From the NCBI GenBank assembly GCA_045106825.1, contig JBGCFH010000069.1, positions 1 through 63,029 on the forward strand: a DNA stretch of 63,029 bases, given 5' to 3'. The position numbers and the translations under genes are program-made. Below are positions 17,248-26,900 of the stretch, one piece after another (the stretch's first letter is position 1; every line of letters starts with the position of its first letter). This DNA is from CAWVWD01 sp045106825. GTDB lineage: Bacteria; Bacteroidota; Bacteroidia; Chitinophagales; Saprospiraceae. Below the pieces are notes generated by a model, which searched no databases, was not told where the DNA came from, and saw only the letters and a list, made by a program, of their open reading frames with translations.

Positions 17248-20200
17248 ATGAATAAACTAAACGTTCGTAAAGCATTAAACAAAGCCTTTCTTAAAGTCAA
17301 ACCGAATCGTCAAGCGATTGATGGATTCAAAAATGCGTTGAATCATTTGTTGCAACGTATCAATCCTGCGGAAAGTGAGGAATTTAATAAAAACCTATTG
17401 AGCGATTTCTTTAAGGAATTTGCGTTTCAGCCTGACTATTTTATCAATACGAATGGTCGAACGGATTTGGTGATTCATCAAGGTAAAAATGCGAAAACGC
17501 CTATTTCGGTGATGATTGAAGCGAAGAAACCAAACAAAAAGGCAGAAATGCCAACGACCGAAAACCTCAACGCCAAAGCAACGCAAGAACTCCTACTCTA
17601 CTATTTGCGGGAACGCATTACGAATAACAATTTGGCAATCAAGCATTTGATTATTACGGACACGTTGCAATGGTTCGTTTTTGATGCAGCGGAATTTGAA
17701 AAATATTTTGGTAGTGATAAAAAGTTAGTCAAACAATTTCAAGATTTTAAGAATGAAAAATTGTCGGGAACAAAGACCGACTTTTTCTATAACAATATTG
17801 CGAAAGCGGCAATTGATAAAGTGCAGAATGAAATTACGTTTACGCATTTTGATTTGAATGATTATCAAAAAATCGCTGCGGCAAATGATGTCGAAAAAAG
17901 CAAAAAACTGATTCCGTTATTCAAAATCTTGTCGCCTGAACACTTACTCAAACTCAAATTTGCGAACGATAGCAATACGTTAGATAAACGGTTTTATGCC
18001 GAACTCTTGCACCTTATCGGATTGCACGAAGTTGGCAAAAGCAAGAAAACAATCGAACGTTTGCCGAAAGGCAAAAGAAATAATGGTTCGTTATTAGAAA
18101 ATACAATCGTACAACTCGAAAGCACAAACCGATTGCGAAAATTAGCAAATCGCAAACAATACGGAAAGACGGAAACCGAGCAATTGGAAGCCGTTGCCTT
18201 AGAATTAGTGATTACTTGGGTGAATCGGATTTTGTTTTTAAAACTCTTGGAAGCTCAACTATTGACGTATCACAAAGGCGATAAATCGTACTCGTTTTTG
18301 CATTATGACAAGTTGAATGAATATGATGAAGTGTCGGCTTTGTTCTTTCAAGTATTGGCGAAACAGCCGAAAGATAGAACGGATTTCAACCATCAGAATT
18401 TTGAAAAAGTACCGTATTTGAATAGTTCGTTGTTTGAACCGACGGAACTGGAAGAAGATACGATTTTTATCAATGCGTTGCGAGATAAGTTCGATTTGCC
18501 GCTGCTGACAACAACCGTTTTGAAGGACGACAACGGCAAACGCTTGACTGGCAAACGGAACACTTTAGAATATTTATTCGCCTTTTTGGATGCTTACGAC
18601 TTTGCGAGTGAAGGCACGGAAGATATTCAGGAAGAACAAAAAACGATTATCAACGCTTCTGTCTTGGGTTTGATTTTTGAGAAAATCAACGGTTATAAAG
18701 ATGGTTCGTTTTTTACGCCAGGTTTTATCACGATGTATATGTGTCGGGAAACCTTGCGTCGTGCCGTGATTCAGAAATTTAATGAGGCGAAGGATTGGAA
18801 CTGTCAGACGTTCGAGGATTTGAAGGAAGATTTGAATATTGACATTCGTAAAAATAAAAATGGTCGAAATGCTGCTCGTTTGGCGTTGAATACTATTTTT
18901 AATCAAATTAAAATCTGTGATCCTGCGGTTGGTTCTGGTCACTTTTTGGTGTCTGCGTTGAATGAATTGATTGCGATTAAGTCGGAATTAGGGATTTTGG
19001 CGGATGAAAAGGGCGACTTGATTTTGGACTATTTGTTTACGGTCGAAAATGATGAATTGGTCGTGACGAAAGATGAAGATAATACCTTGTTTCAATATAA
19101 TCCGACAAGTACGGAAAGTTCACGGATTCAAAAAACGTTGTTTCACGAAAAGCAAACGATTATTGAAAATTGCCTTTTTGGTGTGGATATTAATCCGAAT
19201 TCGGTCAAAATCTGTCGCCTTCGCTTATGGATTGAGTTGTTGAAAAATGCGTATTATAAAAAGGAAAATGAGTTAGAAACGCTGCCAAATATTGATATTA
19301 ATATTCAATGTGGTAACTCGCTGATTAGTCGATTTGACTTAGATACGGATTTGAAAGAAGTGCTAAAAGAAGCGAAAAAACAACACGGAATTACACTTAA
19401 AAAATATAAAAATGCTTTTCAACGCTATCGTCAGACGAATGATAAAGCCGTGAAATACGAAATGGCGGAATTGATTCAAAAGGTCAAAACAACTTTCCGA
19501 ACGTCGATTACTAAAAATAGTAAAGACAATAAAAAACTCGTAAAACTTAGCGAGGAACTGTATTACAAGTATAACGCAACGTCGCTTTTTGAAACGAAAC
19601 TCACCAAAGCACAACAAAAAGATAAAACAGCATTAACTAAAAATGTCGATAAACTAAAAGCGAAAATTCAAGAAGAAGAAAATAATGTGATTTATGAAAA
19701 TGCCTTTGAATGGCGTTTTGAGTTTCCTGAGGTTTTGAATGATGATGGGGAATTTTTGGGTTTTGATGTGGTTATTGGAAATCCGCCTTATGTAAGTGCG
19801 AATGATTTAAAAAAATCTGTTTCTAAAGAAGAATATAATTTTTATAAATCCAATTTTAGAACTGCAAAAGGTACTGTTGATGTTTATATCTATTTCTTCG
19901 AATTAGGTTTTAATTTATTAAAAAAACCAAAATCATTTATAAGTTTCATTACTCCAAATAGATTTCTTTCGGCAAGCTATGGAAAGGCTTTGAGGAATAT
20001 CATTTTGAATGAAATGAGTTTATTATTGATAGGAGATTATTCTAATGTAAAAGTTTTTAAAGAAGCTTCAACTTATCCGATTGTAACGATATTATCAAAT
20101 GAAACTAAGAAGCATAATCTTAAATCTTACACCTATAAGGAAGATAGTACAATAACTTATCGTGAATATAATTCAAAAGATTTGTATCTATTAAATGATT

Positions 20201-20919
20201 CTATATTAGGATTCGTTCTTAGTAATAAATTCATAATTACAAAAAAGGTAATTAATCAAAGTGTTCCTTTAACTCATTGTGGAAAAATAAACGCTACATC
20301 CACTGCAAGTGAAGCTGCTAAATTTCATGAATACATTAATGAAAAAGATGGATTTAAATTAATTAATACAGGGACAATTGATAAATTTTGTACAACTTGG
20401 GGAATAAATAAAATGACTGATAAAGGGAAGAAATATTTGACTCCATATTTATCGAAAAATAAAGAAATTTTAAAAAATAGATTCGGATTATACTCAAAAC
20501 CAAAAATTATTTTTGCTAAAATAGCAAAAACACCAGAAGCTTTTTTTGATATTGATGGTAAATTTGCATCTGTAAATACAAATTGCATTCATTCTTTCAA
20601 TAATATGTATTCTCCTTTTTATATTGTTGCTTGGGTTAATTCAACTTTGTTTCAATATATCTTTGAATGTTTTTTTGATGGTTTAAAAATGTCAGGAGGT
20701 TACTTATTATATTCTTCACCGAATATTTCTAATATGTATATTAAAGATATTTCTCAAAATAAACAAGAACCGTTTAAAAATCTCGTCACCGAAATTCTAA
20801 CTATAAAACAAGAAAATCCCGAAGCGGACACAATCGACTTAGAACGGGAAATAGATAAATTGGTGTATGCGTTGTATGATTTGACAGCGGAAGAGATAGC
20901 GATAGTGGAAAAGGGATAA
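17248..20919 (+). CDS. Single-chain type IIG restriction-modification enzyme (Eco57I-like)
   Basis: A protein of 1223 residues from the ATG at 17248 (MNKLNVRKALNKAFLKVKPN); the frame is open 43 codons further upstream but that stretch lies in a palindromic element. An N-terminal PD-(D/E)XK nuclease is marked by GRTDLVIHQGK and VMIEAKK near residues 70-92. The N6-adenine methyltransferase part has ICDPAVGSGHFLVSALNELI (motif I, SAM binding, about 556) and VVIGNPPYVS (motif IV, catalytic NPPY, about 843). GSFFTPGFITMYM precedes motif I as in this family. The C-terminal ~350 residues are the target-recognition region, with lower G+C than the rest. It cuts and methylates the same site, giving self-contained phage and plasmid defence. 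No separate specificity subunit is nearby. Confidence 0.85.
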   Translation: MNKLNVRKALNKAFLKVKPNRQAIDGFKNALNHLLQRINPAESEEFNKNLLSDFFKEFAFQPDYFINTNGRTDLVIHQGKNAKTPISVMIEAKKPNKKAEMPTTENLNAKATQELLLYYLRERITNNNLAIKHLIITDTLQWFVFDAAEFEKYFGSDKKLVKQFQDFKNEKLSGTKTDFFYNNIAKAAIDKVQNEITFTHFDLNDYQKIAAANDVEKSKKLIPLFKILSPEHLLKLKFANDSNTLDKRFYAELLHLIGLHEVGKSKKTIERLPKGKRNNGSLLENTIVQLESTNRLRKLANRKQYGKTETEQLEAVALELVITWVNRILFLKLLEAQLLTYHKGDKSYSFLHYDKLNEYDEVSALFFQVLAKQPKDRTDFNHQNFEKVPYLNSSLFEPTELEEDTIFINALRDKFDLPLLTTTVLKDDNGKRLTGKRNTLEYLFAFLDAYDFASEGTEDIQEEQKTIINASVLGLIFEKINGYKDGSFFTPGFITMYMCRETLRRAVIQKFNEAKDWNCQTFEDLKEDLNIDIRKNKNGRNAARLALNTIFNQIKICDPAVGSGHFLVSALNELIAIKSELGILADEKGDLILDYLFTVENDELVVTKDEDNTLFQYNPTSTESSRIQKTLFHEKQTIIENCLFGVDINPNSVKICRLRLWIELLKNAYYKKENELETLPNIDINIQCGNSLISRFDLDTDLKEVLKEAKKQHGITLKKYKNAFQRYRQTNDKAVKYEMAELIQKVKTTFRTSITKNSKDNKKLVKLSEELYYKYNATSLFETKLTKAQQKDKTALTKNVDKLKAKIQEEENNVIYENAFEWRFEFPEVLNDDGEFLGFDVVIGNPPYVSANDLKKSVSKEEYNFYKSNFRTAKGTVDVYIYFFELGFNLLKKPKSFISFITPNRFLSASYGKALRNIILNEMSLLLIGDYSNVKVFKEASTYPIVTILSNETKKHNLKSYTYKEDSTITYREYNSKDLYLLNDSILGFVLSNKFIITKKVINQSVPLTHCGKINATSTASEAAKFHEYINEKDGFKLINTGTIDKFCTTWGINKMTDKGKKYLTPYLSKNKEILKNRFGLYSKPKIIFAKIAKTPEAFFDIDGKFASVNTNCIHSFNNMYSPFYIVAWVNSTLFQYIFECFFDGLKMSGGYLLYSSPNISNMYIKDISQNKQEPFKNLVTEILTIKQENPEADTIDLEREIDKLVYALYDLTAEEIAIVEKG

Positions 20920-20923
20920 AATT

Positions 20924-20959
20924 AAAAAGCCTGTTGTTTTGGAGAACAGTAGGCTTTTT
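20924..20959 (+). terminator. Terminator of the restriction-modification gene
   Basis: AAAAAGCCTGTTGTT and AACAGTAGGCTTTTT form a 15-bp stem with two mismatched positions, ending in T5, just after the stop codon at 20917-20919. Confidence 0.8.
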
Positions 20960-21000
20960 GAGTTTTTAAGGTAAAAATGAAGCAGTAATCAGTGTTTAGT

Positions 21001-21204
21001 TTACCATTCGATACAGTAAATTGTCTTGCCCGTTTGAGCATCTGCTCCATATTCAATCATATAAGCTGTGCCTTTATTCCGTAGGTGATTGACTTTTGCG
21101 ACTGCTTGTCCATAACTTTGAGTAATCAAGCGGATTCCGCCTTTTGTATTAGCTTGTTCTACTGTACTAATTTTCTTGTTGTTAAATGTTGATAAATTGC
21201 TCAT
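21001..21204 (-). CDS. Small protein with a double-glycine leader-like N-terminus
   Basis: A 67-residue protein. Its N-terminus MSNLSTFNNKKISTVEQANT is followed by KGG at 21-23, resembling the GG-type leaders of Bacteroidota natural-product precursors (a short leader with K-I/L-S and E before K-G-G). The remaining 44 residues (IRLITQSYGQAVAKVNHLRN, ending IYCIEW) would be the core; only one Cys is present. No C39 peptidase-transporter, radical SAM or lanthipeptide enzyme is nearby, so a precursor role is only a hypothesis; an ordinary small protein is equally possible. It lies between the restriction gene and a 106-bp duplicate of that gene's end, transcribed against it. Confidence 0.5.
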   Translation of the reverse strand: MSNLSTFNNKKISTVEQANTKGGIRLITQSYGQAVAKVNHLRNKGTAYMIEYGADAQTGKTIYCIEW

Positions 21205-21300
21205 ATTACCGATGTGTTTTTATTATTAATTTAACTAATATGTTATGGTCGGTTATGTTCAAGAGTTGTGCCATAAATTTTAATTAATTATTTTTTTTAA

Positions 21301-21407
21301 AAAATCCCGAAGCGGACACAAGCGATTTAGAACGGGAAATAGATAAATTGGTGTATGCGTTGTATGATTTGACAGCGGAAGAGATAGCGATAGTGGAAAA
21401 GGGATAG
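21301..21407 (+). pseudogene. Duplicated 3' end of the restriction-modification gene
   Basis: Positions 21301-21406 repeat 20813-20918 with very few base changes, including the codons for EREIDKLVYALYDLTAEE and the final EKG. It is preceded by unrelated A/T-rich sequence and has no start. It is either the remainder of a second restriction gene whose body was lost, or one arm of a direct duplication that brought in the small gene between. Confidence 0.75.
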
Positions 21408-21579
21408 TTTATTGAAAGTTAACTTTTTTAGTTCTTTAATAAATGGTGTTTTTAGAATGTAATGAATTGTGGCTATTTTCACTACAAAGTCAAATTGTAA
21501 TGATAGATGCCTACAAAATAGAGCACACACACGTATAAGTATAAATTTAATGTATTTTCGCAGGAACATTAAAAAAGTA

Positions 21580-21760
21580 GTAACTACTCAACTTTATAAA
21601 ATTGTTTGTTTAATCGGGTTAAAAACCTGATTTTATAGATGTTGTATAGTCAAGTAATACTCGAAAGTTTAAAAATCAAATGCTTCTTAGCATTTTTGCA
21701 TCTAAAGAATTGGGTTTTAACCCAATTAAACGCAGATTATTAATCATGCTAAGTAGTTAT
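21580..21760. mobile_element. MITE-like element with 8-bp target duplication (TAACTACTyA ends)
   Basis: The element (181 bp) is a long imperfect palindrome: GTAACTACTCAAC at the left and ATAACTACTTAGC (complement) at the right, then TGTTTAATCGGG and its complement inside, then TTATAGATG / CATCTAAAG. It is flanked by the direct repeat AAAAAGTA (21572-21579 and 21761-21768). Same family as 28872-29104. It lies 57 bp upstream of hemE. Confidence 0.75.
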
Positions 21761-21817
21761 AAAAAGTATAATTTCTAATTCAAACTCAATTATTTACAAT
21801 AACGATTATTAATAAAT

Positions 21818-22843
21818 ATGTTACAGAACGATTTATTTTTACGCACAGCACGAGGAGAACAAGTAGAACGGCCACCAGTTTGGTTGATGCGTCAAGCAGG
21901 TAGAATTTTGCCACAATACAGAGCATTGAGAGCGAAACTTTCAGGCTTCAAAGAATTGGTAGAAACACCGGCTTTGGCTTGTGAAGTGACGATTCAGCCT
22001 ATTGATGAGTTAGATGTAGATGCAGCGATTATTTTTTCGGATATTTTGGTGATTCCCGAAGCAATGGGTTTGACTTACGAAATGATAAAGGGAAAAGGCC
22101 CTTGGTTTCCAAATACGATTAAAACGCAATCTGATATTGATAAGTTAGTCGAAAGTGAAGCTGCTGCCGCAGAATTGCAATATGTTTATGATGCTGTGAG
22201 TTTGACTAAAAAAGAGTTGAATAATCGTGTTCCGTTGATTGGTTTCTCTGGTGCGCCTTGGACAATTTTGGCATATATGATTGAAGGTTCGGGAAGTAAA
22301 ACTTTCTCAAAACCTAAAAAATTCCTTTACACAGAACCTGTTTTAGCACATCAATTATTACAAAAAATCACGACTTCTACGATTGCTTACTTAAAAGCAA
22401 AAATTCGTGCTGGCGTTGATTTAGTACAGATTTTTGATAGTTGGGCGGGAATCTTGACGAAAGAACAATATACAGAATTTGCATTGCCTTACATCGCTCA
22501 AATCTGTGATGCGATTGATGAAGTTCCAAAAACGGTTTTTGCTAAAAACGCTTATTTTATGCGTGAGGAATTAGGTCGATTGAATTGTAATGTAATCGGT
22601 GTTGATTGGAATATGAATCCTTTAACAACTCGTCAGTTAGTTGGCGAAAGCAAGGTTTTACAAGGAAATCTTGATCCTTGTATGTTGTATGCTGCACCAG
22701 AAAAAATTGAAATCAAAACAAAAGAAATGATTCAGTTGTTTGATTCAAAACACATCGTTAATTTAGGTCACGGCGTTTATCCGGATACACCTTTAGATGG
22801 CGTAAAAGCCTTTGTTAATACGGTTAAAAATTACTCTTACTAA
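21818..22843 (+). CDS. hemE: Uroporphyrinogen decarboxylase
   Basis: A 341-residue enzyme of heme biosynthesis, which removes the four acetate carboxyl groups of uroporphyrinogen III to give coproporphyrinogen III in the cytoplasm. Full length for the family. Seen in order: RPPVWLMRQAGRILPQYR (residues about 18-35, with the substrate-binding Arg and Gln), IIFSDILVIPEAMG near 72 (with the key Asp), IGFSGAPWTILAYMIEGSGS near 146, QIFDSWAGIL near 205, and GHGVYPDTPLDGVKAFV at the end. It begins downstream of a MITE-like element and is followed by a strong hairpin terminator, so it appears to be monocistronic here; no other hem gene is in the window. Confidence 0.95.
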   Translation: MLQNDLFLRTARGEQVERPPVWLMRQAGRILPQYRALRAKLSGFKELVETPALACEVTIQPIDELDVDAAIIFSDILVIPEAMGLTYEMIKGKGPWFPNTIKTQSDIDKLVESEAAAAELQYVYDAVSLTKKELNNRVPLIGFSGAPWTILAYMIEGSGSKTFSKPKKFLYTEPVLAHQLLQKITTSTIAYLKAKIRAGVDLVQIFDSWAGILTKEQYTEFALPYIAQICDAIDEVPKTVFAKNAYFMREELGRLNCNVIGVDWNMNPLTTRQLVGESKVLQGNLDPCMLYAAPEKIEIKTKEMIQLFDSKHIVNLGHGVYPDTPLDGVKAFVNTVKNYSY

Positions 22844-22888
22844 TTAGGAATTTTTAATTAGGAATTAGGAATTGATAATTTGAAATAG

Positions 22889-22925
22889 ATAGCAGATATT
22901 TTCACAAAAATATCTGCTATTTGAT
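22889..22925 (+). terminator. Terminator of hemE
   Basis: ATAGCAGATATTTT (22889-22902), loop CACA, and a perfect 14-bp complement (22907-22920), followed by TTGATTTTT. Confidence 0.85.
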
Positions 22926-22986
22926 TTTTAATCTCAATTATTTCGTTAATTCCTTATTACAAATTTCTAATTCTTCATTAGAAAAA

Positions 22987-23748
22987 ATGATTTTATTAAT
23001 TTCTCCTGCAAAATCTTTAGACTTTTCAGCAAGTGACGTACAAAAACATTCAACACCTCGAATGTTGGTAGATAGCGAAGTTTTGATTCAAAACTTAAAA
23101 AAGAAGTCTTCGACGGACTTACAACAACTTATGAAAGTCAGCGAAAATATCGCTAATCTCAACGTCGAACGGTATCAAAATTTTAAAACACCTTTCAGTT
23201 TAGACAATGCAAAGCAAGCCGCTTTAGCATTTCAAGGCGATGTTTATAAAGGAATGGAAGCCGATACTTTTTCGGAAGAAGATTTGGCTTTCGCCCAAAA
23301 TCATTTACGAATCCTGTCTGGTTTGTATGGTTTATTGAAGCCGTTGGATTTGATTCAGCCTTATCGTTTGGAAATGGGAACACGTTTGCAAAACAAAAAA
23401 GGTAAGAATTTATATGAGTTTTGGGATACCAAAATCACGGAAACATTGAATGAAGATTTGGCAGCACAAGGTGATAATATTGTTATTAATTTGGCTTCAA
23501 AGGAATATTTCAAGTCGATAAAAAAGAAAGCCTTAAACGCTGATTTATACAATATTAATTTCAAAGAAGAGAAAAACGGACAATTCAAAATCGTTGCTTT
23601 TTTTGCGAAAAGAGCTCGTGGAATGATGTCGAATTATATCATTAAAAATAAAATTTCAAATCCTGAACATTTGAAAGGTTTTGATTATGATGGTTATTAT
23701 TTTAATGAAGATTTGTCGTCGGAAAGAGAATTTATTTTTACGAGATAA
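22987..23748 (+). CDS. yaaA: Peroxide stress protein YaaA (DUF328/UPF0246)
   Basis: A 253-residue cytoplasmic protein; the start is the ATG at 22987 (MILLISPAKSLDFS), the family's usual N-terminus, rather than the open codons upstream. Family marks are ISPAKSLDF at the start, AFQGDVYKGMEA near 74, LRILSGLYGLLKPLDLIQPY near 100, LEMGTRL, NLASKEYFKSI and FFAKRARGMMSNYII near 215. In Escherichia coli YaaA limits free iron and oxidative DNA damage during peroxide stress and can bind DNA. The tail ends with YFNEDLSSEREFIFTR as expected. Length matches relatives (about 250-260). Confidence 0.93.
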   Translation: MILLISPAKSLDFSASDVQKHSTPRMLVDSEVLIQNLKKKSSTDLQQLMKVSENIANLNVERYQNFKTPFSLDNAKQAALAFQGDVYKGMEADTFSEEDLAFAQNHLRILSGLYGLLKPLDLIQPYRLEMGTRLQNKKGKNLYEFWDTKITETLNEDLAAQGDNIVINLASKEYFKSIKKKALNADLYNINFKEEKNGQFKIVAFFAKRARGMMSNYIIKNKISNPEHLKGFDYDGYYFNEDLSSEREFIFTR

Positions 23749-23769
23749 GAAAAGAAAAAGCTTTACGAA

Positions 23770-23990
23770 AGTGTATAATTTTGAAAAAGTTCAAAATGCT
23801 GGGTTTAGACGGATTAAAATCCGCCTTTTTAGATGCTTAAATTTTAGACAAAATACTCTATTTTTAAACTTTTGAGTGTTTCGTCCGAATTTGTATTATT
23901 TACAGAATCGGATTTTAACCTGCTGCGTCCCGAAACCTCGGGGATTAAACGCAGAATGTTAAACATGTTTTCAAACTTTCGTAAAGTTCA
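23770..23990. mobile_element. MITE-like palindromic element with the shared CTGCGTTTAATC core
   Basis: Imperfect inverted repeat: CTTTACGAAAGT near 23762-23772 at the left and its complement near 23978-23988 at the right. Inside are GGGTTTAGACGGATTAAAATCC (interrupted copy of the core) and the 28-bp module 23927-23954 (GTCCCGAAACCTCGGGG then ATTAAACGCAG). No clear target duplication. It occupies most of the 270-bp gap after yaaA. Confidence 0.5.
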
Positions 23991-24018
23991 AATTATTGAT
24001 ATTCATAACTCAAAAAAA

Positions 24019-24486
24019 ATGTGTCAATCTTCCAATAAAATCCGATTCTGCACTTGCGAAAATTCAACGCCAAAAAAAATTATTCACAACAAAAAATCTC
24101 GTCGTTTCAAACGAAATTCAGCGTTGATAGAAACCGATGTTAAAGCACATTTAACTTGGCATTTATACAGAAAAATCGAAGGAACTTATGAAAATGCTGC
24201 AACGATGGACGGAATGTTTTTTGAGCCGTTGCATCAAATAACAGAAGAATTGACACCAGAATTTATTGTTCAAAATATGAATACTGAAAACTGCTTTGAC
24301 TTTGATTATCAACCAGTTGAAGGCGATGAGTTGCATATTTGGACGAATCACGAAAAACATATTAAATCAACATTTCCTTCTGGTTATTTGTCTTTTTTGT
24401 TTACCAATAATCAATGGGAAATTGGTTCAAGTCTGTCGTTTGATAATGAAGAGATTTTGAAAGGAAAGGTGAAGATTGAGGAATAG
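24019..24486 (+). CDS. Hypothetical protein with N-terminal cysteines
   Basis: A 155-residue protein; I choose the ATG at 24019 (MCQSSNKIRFCTC) because the longer open frame extends into a repeat element. Cys at positions 2, 11 and 13 may bind metal or form an iron-sulfur site, but this is not established. The middle is HLTWHLYRKIEGTYENAATM and the C-terminal half is acidic with FDFDYQPVEGDELHIW. I do not recognise the family. It is convergent with the TonB receptor gene and shares a bidirectional terminator with it. Confidence 0.6.
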   Translation: MCQSSNKIRFCTCENSTPKKIIHNKKSRRFKRNSALIETDVKAHLTWHLYRKIEGTYENAATMDGMFFEPLHQITEELTPEFIVQNMNTENCFDFDYQPVEGDELHIWTNHEKHIKSTFPSGYLSFLFTNNQWEIGSSLSFDNEEILKGKVKIEE

Positions 24487-24490
24487 AAAA

Positions 24491-24521
24491 GATGAAAAGC
24501 ATTTTTAAAATGCCTTTCATC
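24491..24521. terminator. Bidirectional terminator between converging genes
   Basis: GATGAAAAGCATTTTT (24491-24506) and AAAATGCCTTTCATC (24507-24521) pair with a single mismatch, between the stops of the converging genes at 24486 and 24569. Confidence 0.75.
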
Positions 24522-24568
24522 TTCAAATAAAAAATCTGTGTTTATCTGTAAAATCTACGGAAGAAAAT

Positions 24569-26827
24569 CTACTCAATCGTAAACCTAAACCCAGCATAAA
24601 TCATCGTTCCCATAATAGGTGCGTAAACCTGTGACGCATCAAAAACTGGAACACCATTATCTTGATTGAAAGGATCACTTGCTCCGATAATGGCATTGTG
24701 TTGTGTGTAGTTTGTCAAGTTTTCGCCACCAATGTAAATTTCAAATTTATCATTAAATGTTTTCGTTAATTGTGCATTAATCGTCAAAAATCTTGGTGCT
24801 TCACCAGTCAAATTATGAACACCTAAAGAACCATGTCCAGCTCCACTGTGTTGACTATGATCTTTAATCGTCAAGACACGTTGTTGACCAACTAATTGTA
24901 TCGTTGTATGCAATTTCCAGCTTTCGTCTAAAGTATTCAAACCAACCGTTACCAAACCTCTATGTCTTGCTACTAAAGGAACTTGTAATAATTCATCTTC
25001 AAAAGTAACTTTAACATCATTGAATTTATACGCTAATTTCACTTCTAAATAATCGCTCAAATCTGCGGTTAAAGACGTTAAAAAACTATTAGCATACGAA
25101 CGACCATTTAAATTATAAAAACGAATTTCATTATCGTTTTGCTCTCTATCCATGACGATTTGATTCACAAAATGCGTTGTGTATAAATCGGTACTAAAAC
25201 TGAATAATTTATGATTGATTTCAAAGTTTTTCGTAAAATTCAGACCAACATTCCAAGCTTCTTCTGCGTCCAAATCTTCCAATACATTGATGACACGAGC
25301 CGAAGTTAACGCAGAAATATTTTCTGCTAAAATTCGAGCCGTTCTATAACCTCGACCAGCATTAAATCGAACAACTGTATTTTCATCGAAGTTGTAACGA
25401 ATATTCATTCGAGGCGTAACAAACAAACCGTGAAGGTTGTGATAATCAGCACGTAAACCTAACACTAAACCGAATGTCTTTTTGACTTCTAATCCGTCTT
25501 TATTTTTCGTTTTTTCTCGTAAAAAATTATACTCAAAAAATCCACCGACAGCCGATTCTGTCAAGCTATAATCTACATCAGCAAACATTTCATCGTATTC
25601 ATCATACATGTAACTTGCACCAGTTTTATACTTATGATCCGTTGTACGAATGATATTGTCATAAATCAAATTCGTATATAAACTGCGTTGTGTTGCGTCG
25701 TATTGATTGCGACCAAAAAATCCATCATTTCTATGAAAAGTCGCATTCGTAATCCAGCCCAAACTTGCGAATTGATTCTCAAAACCCAAATAACCCATTT
25801 TTGCAAAAACATCAACTCTATCGGTCAATAAATCAACACCATACAAATCTGTGTTTTCCTCAAAACCAACTTGTCCGCCTTGAAAACGACTGGTCAACGC
25901 TTGTACATTAAATTGTCCTCGCAACGTTTCGCCACGATAAAACGCACGAAACAAACCGTTTAAGTTTTGCTTTTTGGGAATATCCATAAATCCATCTTCA
26001 TTATGATCGACTTCGCCATTGAAAATATTACCATGCAATAACGCACCGACAGACCATTTATCCGTCAATTGATGATTTAAATGTACATTCAATTCTGTTC
26101 TACCGACATGATTCGCATAACCATTGACATGGAATTTTTCGCCTTCAAACGGTTTGATTAATTCCACATTAATATTTCCAGCGATGCCTTCGTAACCGTT
26201 GACAACCGTACTTGCACCTTTCGCAATCGAAATACTTTTCACCCAAGTACCAGGAATATATTCCATTCCGAACGGATAACCTAAACCTCGCATCGACGGG
26301 CGATTTTCGATTTGCATTTGCGTATAAACGCCTCGCAAGCCCAACATTTCGATTTCCTTCGCACCAGTTACAGCATCAGAATAAGCAACATTTACCGCTC
26401 CATTTGTTTCAAAACTTTCGGACAAATTACAACACGCTGCTTTACGCAATTCGCCAGCGTTGATTTGTTCGATATTAAATGTTTTTAAAGTAGAAATAAA
26501 CGCATCACGTTCTTTTGCCGTGATTTCCACAACATCCATTTCAACGCCCATGGCAAAGAAGATAATCAAATCTTCATCTTCAGGCGTAATTTCCAACGTA
26601 TCAGCCGTATAACCAACATAGCTGATAACCAACATGTTAGTTGATTTGATTCGAGGAATTTTGAAATAACCTTCTTCGTTTGTGTAAACGCCATTCGTCG
26701 CACCTTGCCAGTAAATACTCGCACCAACCAAACGCTCTTTATCTTGATTGACTACGATTCCAGTCAAATCTTGTGCAAAGCCTTGAAAACCAAGACTTAT
26801 TAATATGATGATTAGTATATTTTTCAT
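24569..26827 (-). CDS. TonB-dependent receptor, probably for metal (copper) uptake
   Basis: A 752-residue outer-membrane receptor. After the signal peptide (IILISLGFQGFAQ) come a carboxypeptidase-regulatory-like domain (LTGIVVNQDKERLVGASIYW, ISYVGYTADTLEI; about 20-100), the plug (AACCNLSESFETNGAVNVAY, LRGVYTQMQIENRPSM; about 125-225) and a 22-strand-type barrel ending in an aromatic residue pattern (MIYAGFRFTIE). The GGENLTNYTQHNAIIG stretch near the end is the usual last-strands motif. It imports a ligand across the outer membrane using TonB energy. The neighbour upstream on the same strand is an HYC_CC_PP-type protein, a pairing associated with copper handling in Bacteroidota; the metal is inferred from that. 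Confidence 0.9.
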   Translation of the reverse strand: MKNILIIILISLGFQGFAQDLTGIVVNQDKERLVGASIYWQGATNGVYTNEEGYFKIPRIKSTNMLVISYVGYTADTLEITPEDEDLIIFFAMGVEMDVVEITAKERDAFISTLKTFNIEQINAGELRKAACCNLSESFETNGAVNVAYSDAVTGAKEIEMLGLRGVYTQMQIENRPSMRGLGYPFGMEYIPGTWVKSISIAKGASTVVNGYEGIAGNINVELIKPFEGEKFHVNGYANHVGRTELNVHLNHQLTDKWSVGALLHGNIFNGEVDHNEDGFMDIPKKQNLNGLFRAFYRGETLRGQFNVQALTSRFQGGQVGFEENTDLYGVDLLTDRVDVFAKMGYLGFENQFASLGWITNATFHRNDGFFGRNQYDATQRSLYTNLIYDNIIRTTDHKYKTGASYMYDEYDEMFADVDYSLTESAVGGFFEYNFLREKTKNKDGLEVKKTFGLVLGLRADYHNLHGLFVTPRMNIRYNFDENTVVRFNAGRGYRTARILAENISALTSARVINVLEDLDAEEAWNVGLNFTKNFEINHKLFSFSTDLYTTHFVNQIVMDREQNDNEIRFYNLNGRSYANSFLTSLTADLSDYLEVKLAYKFNDVKVTFEDELLQVPLVARHRGLVTVGLNTLDESWKLHTTIQLVGQQRVLTIKDHSQHSGAGHGSLGVHNLTGEAPRFLTINAQLTKTFNDKFEIYIGGENLTNYTQHNAIIGASDPFNQDNGVPVFDASQVYAPIMGTMIYAGFRFTIE

Positions 26828-26900
26828 TTTTTTTATTGTTAGAATTTAGATATTAGATTAATAAAATTTAAACTTTTCCAATCTAAAATTTCACACTTTC

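Noticed and set aside
21327..21569. Minus-strand 80-codon frame
   Set aside because: It runs antisense through the duplicated restriction-gene tail and has no motif or start context.
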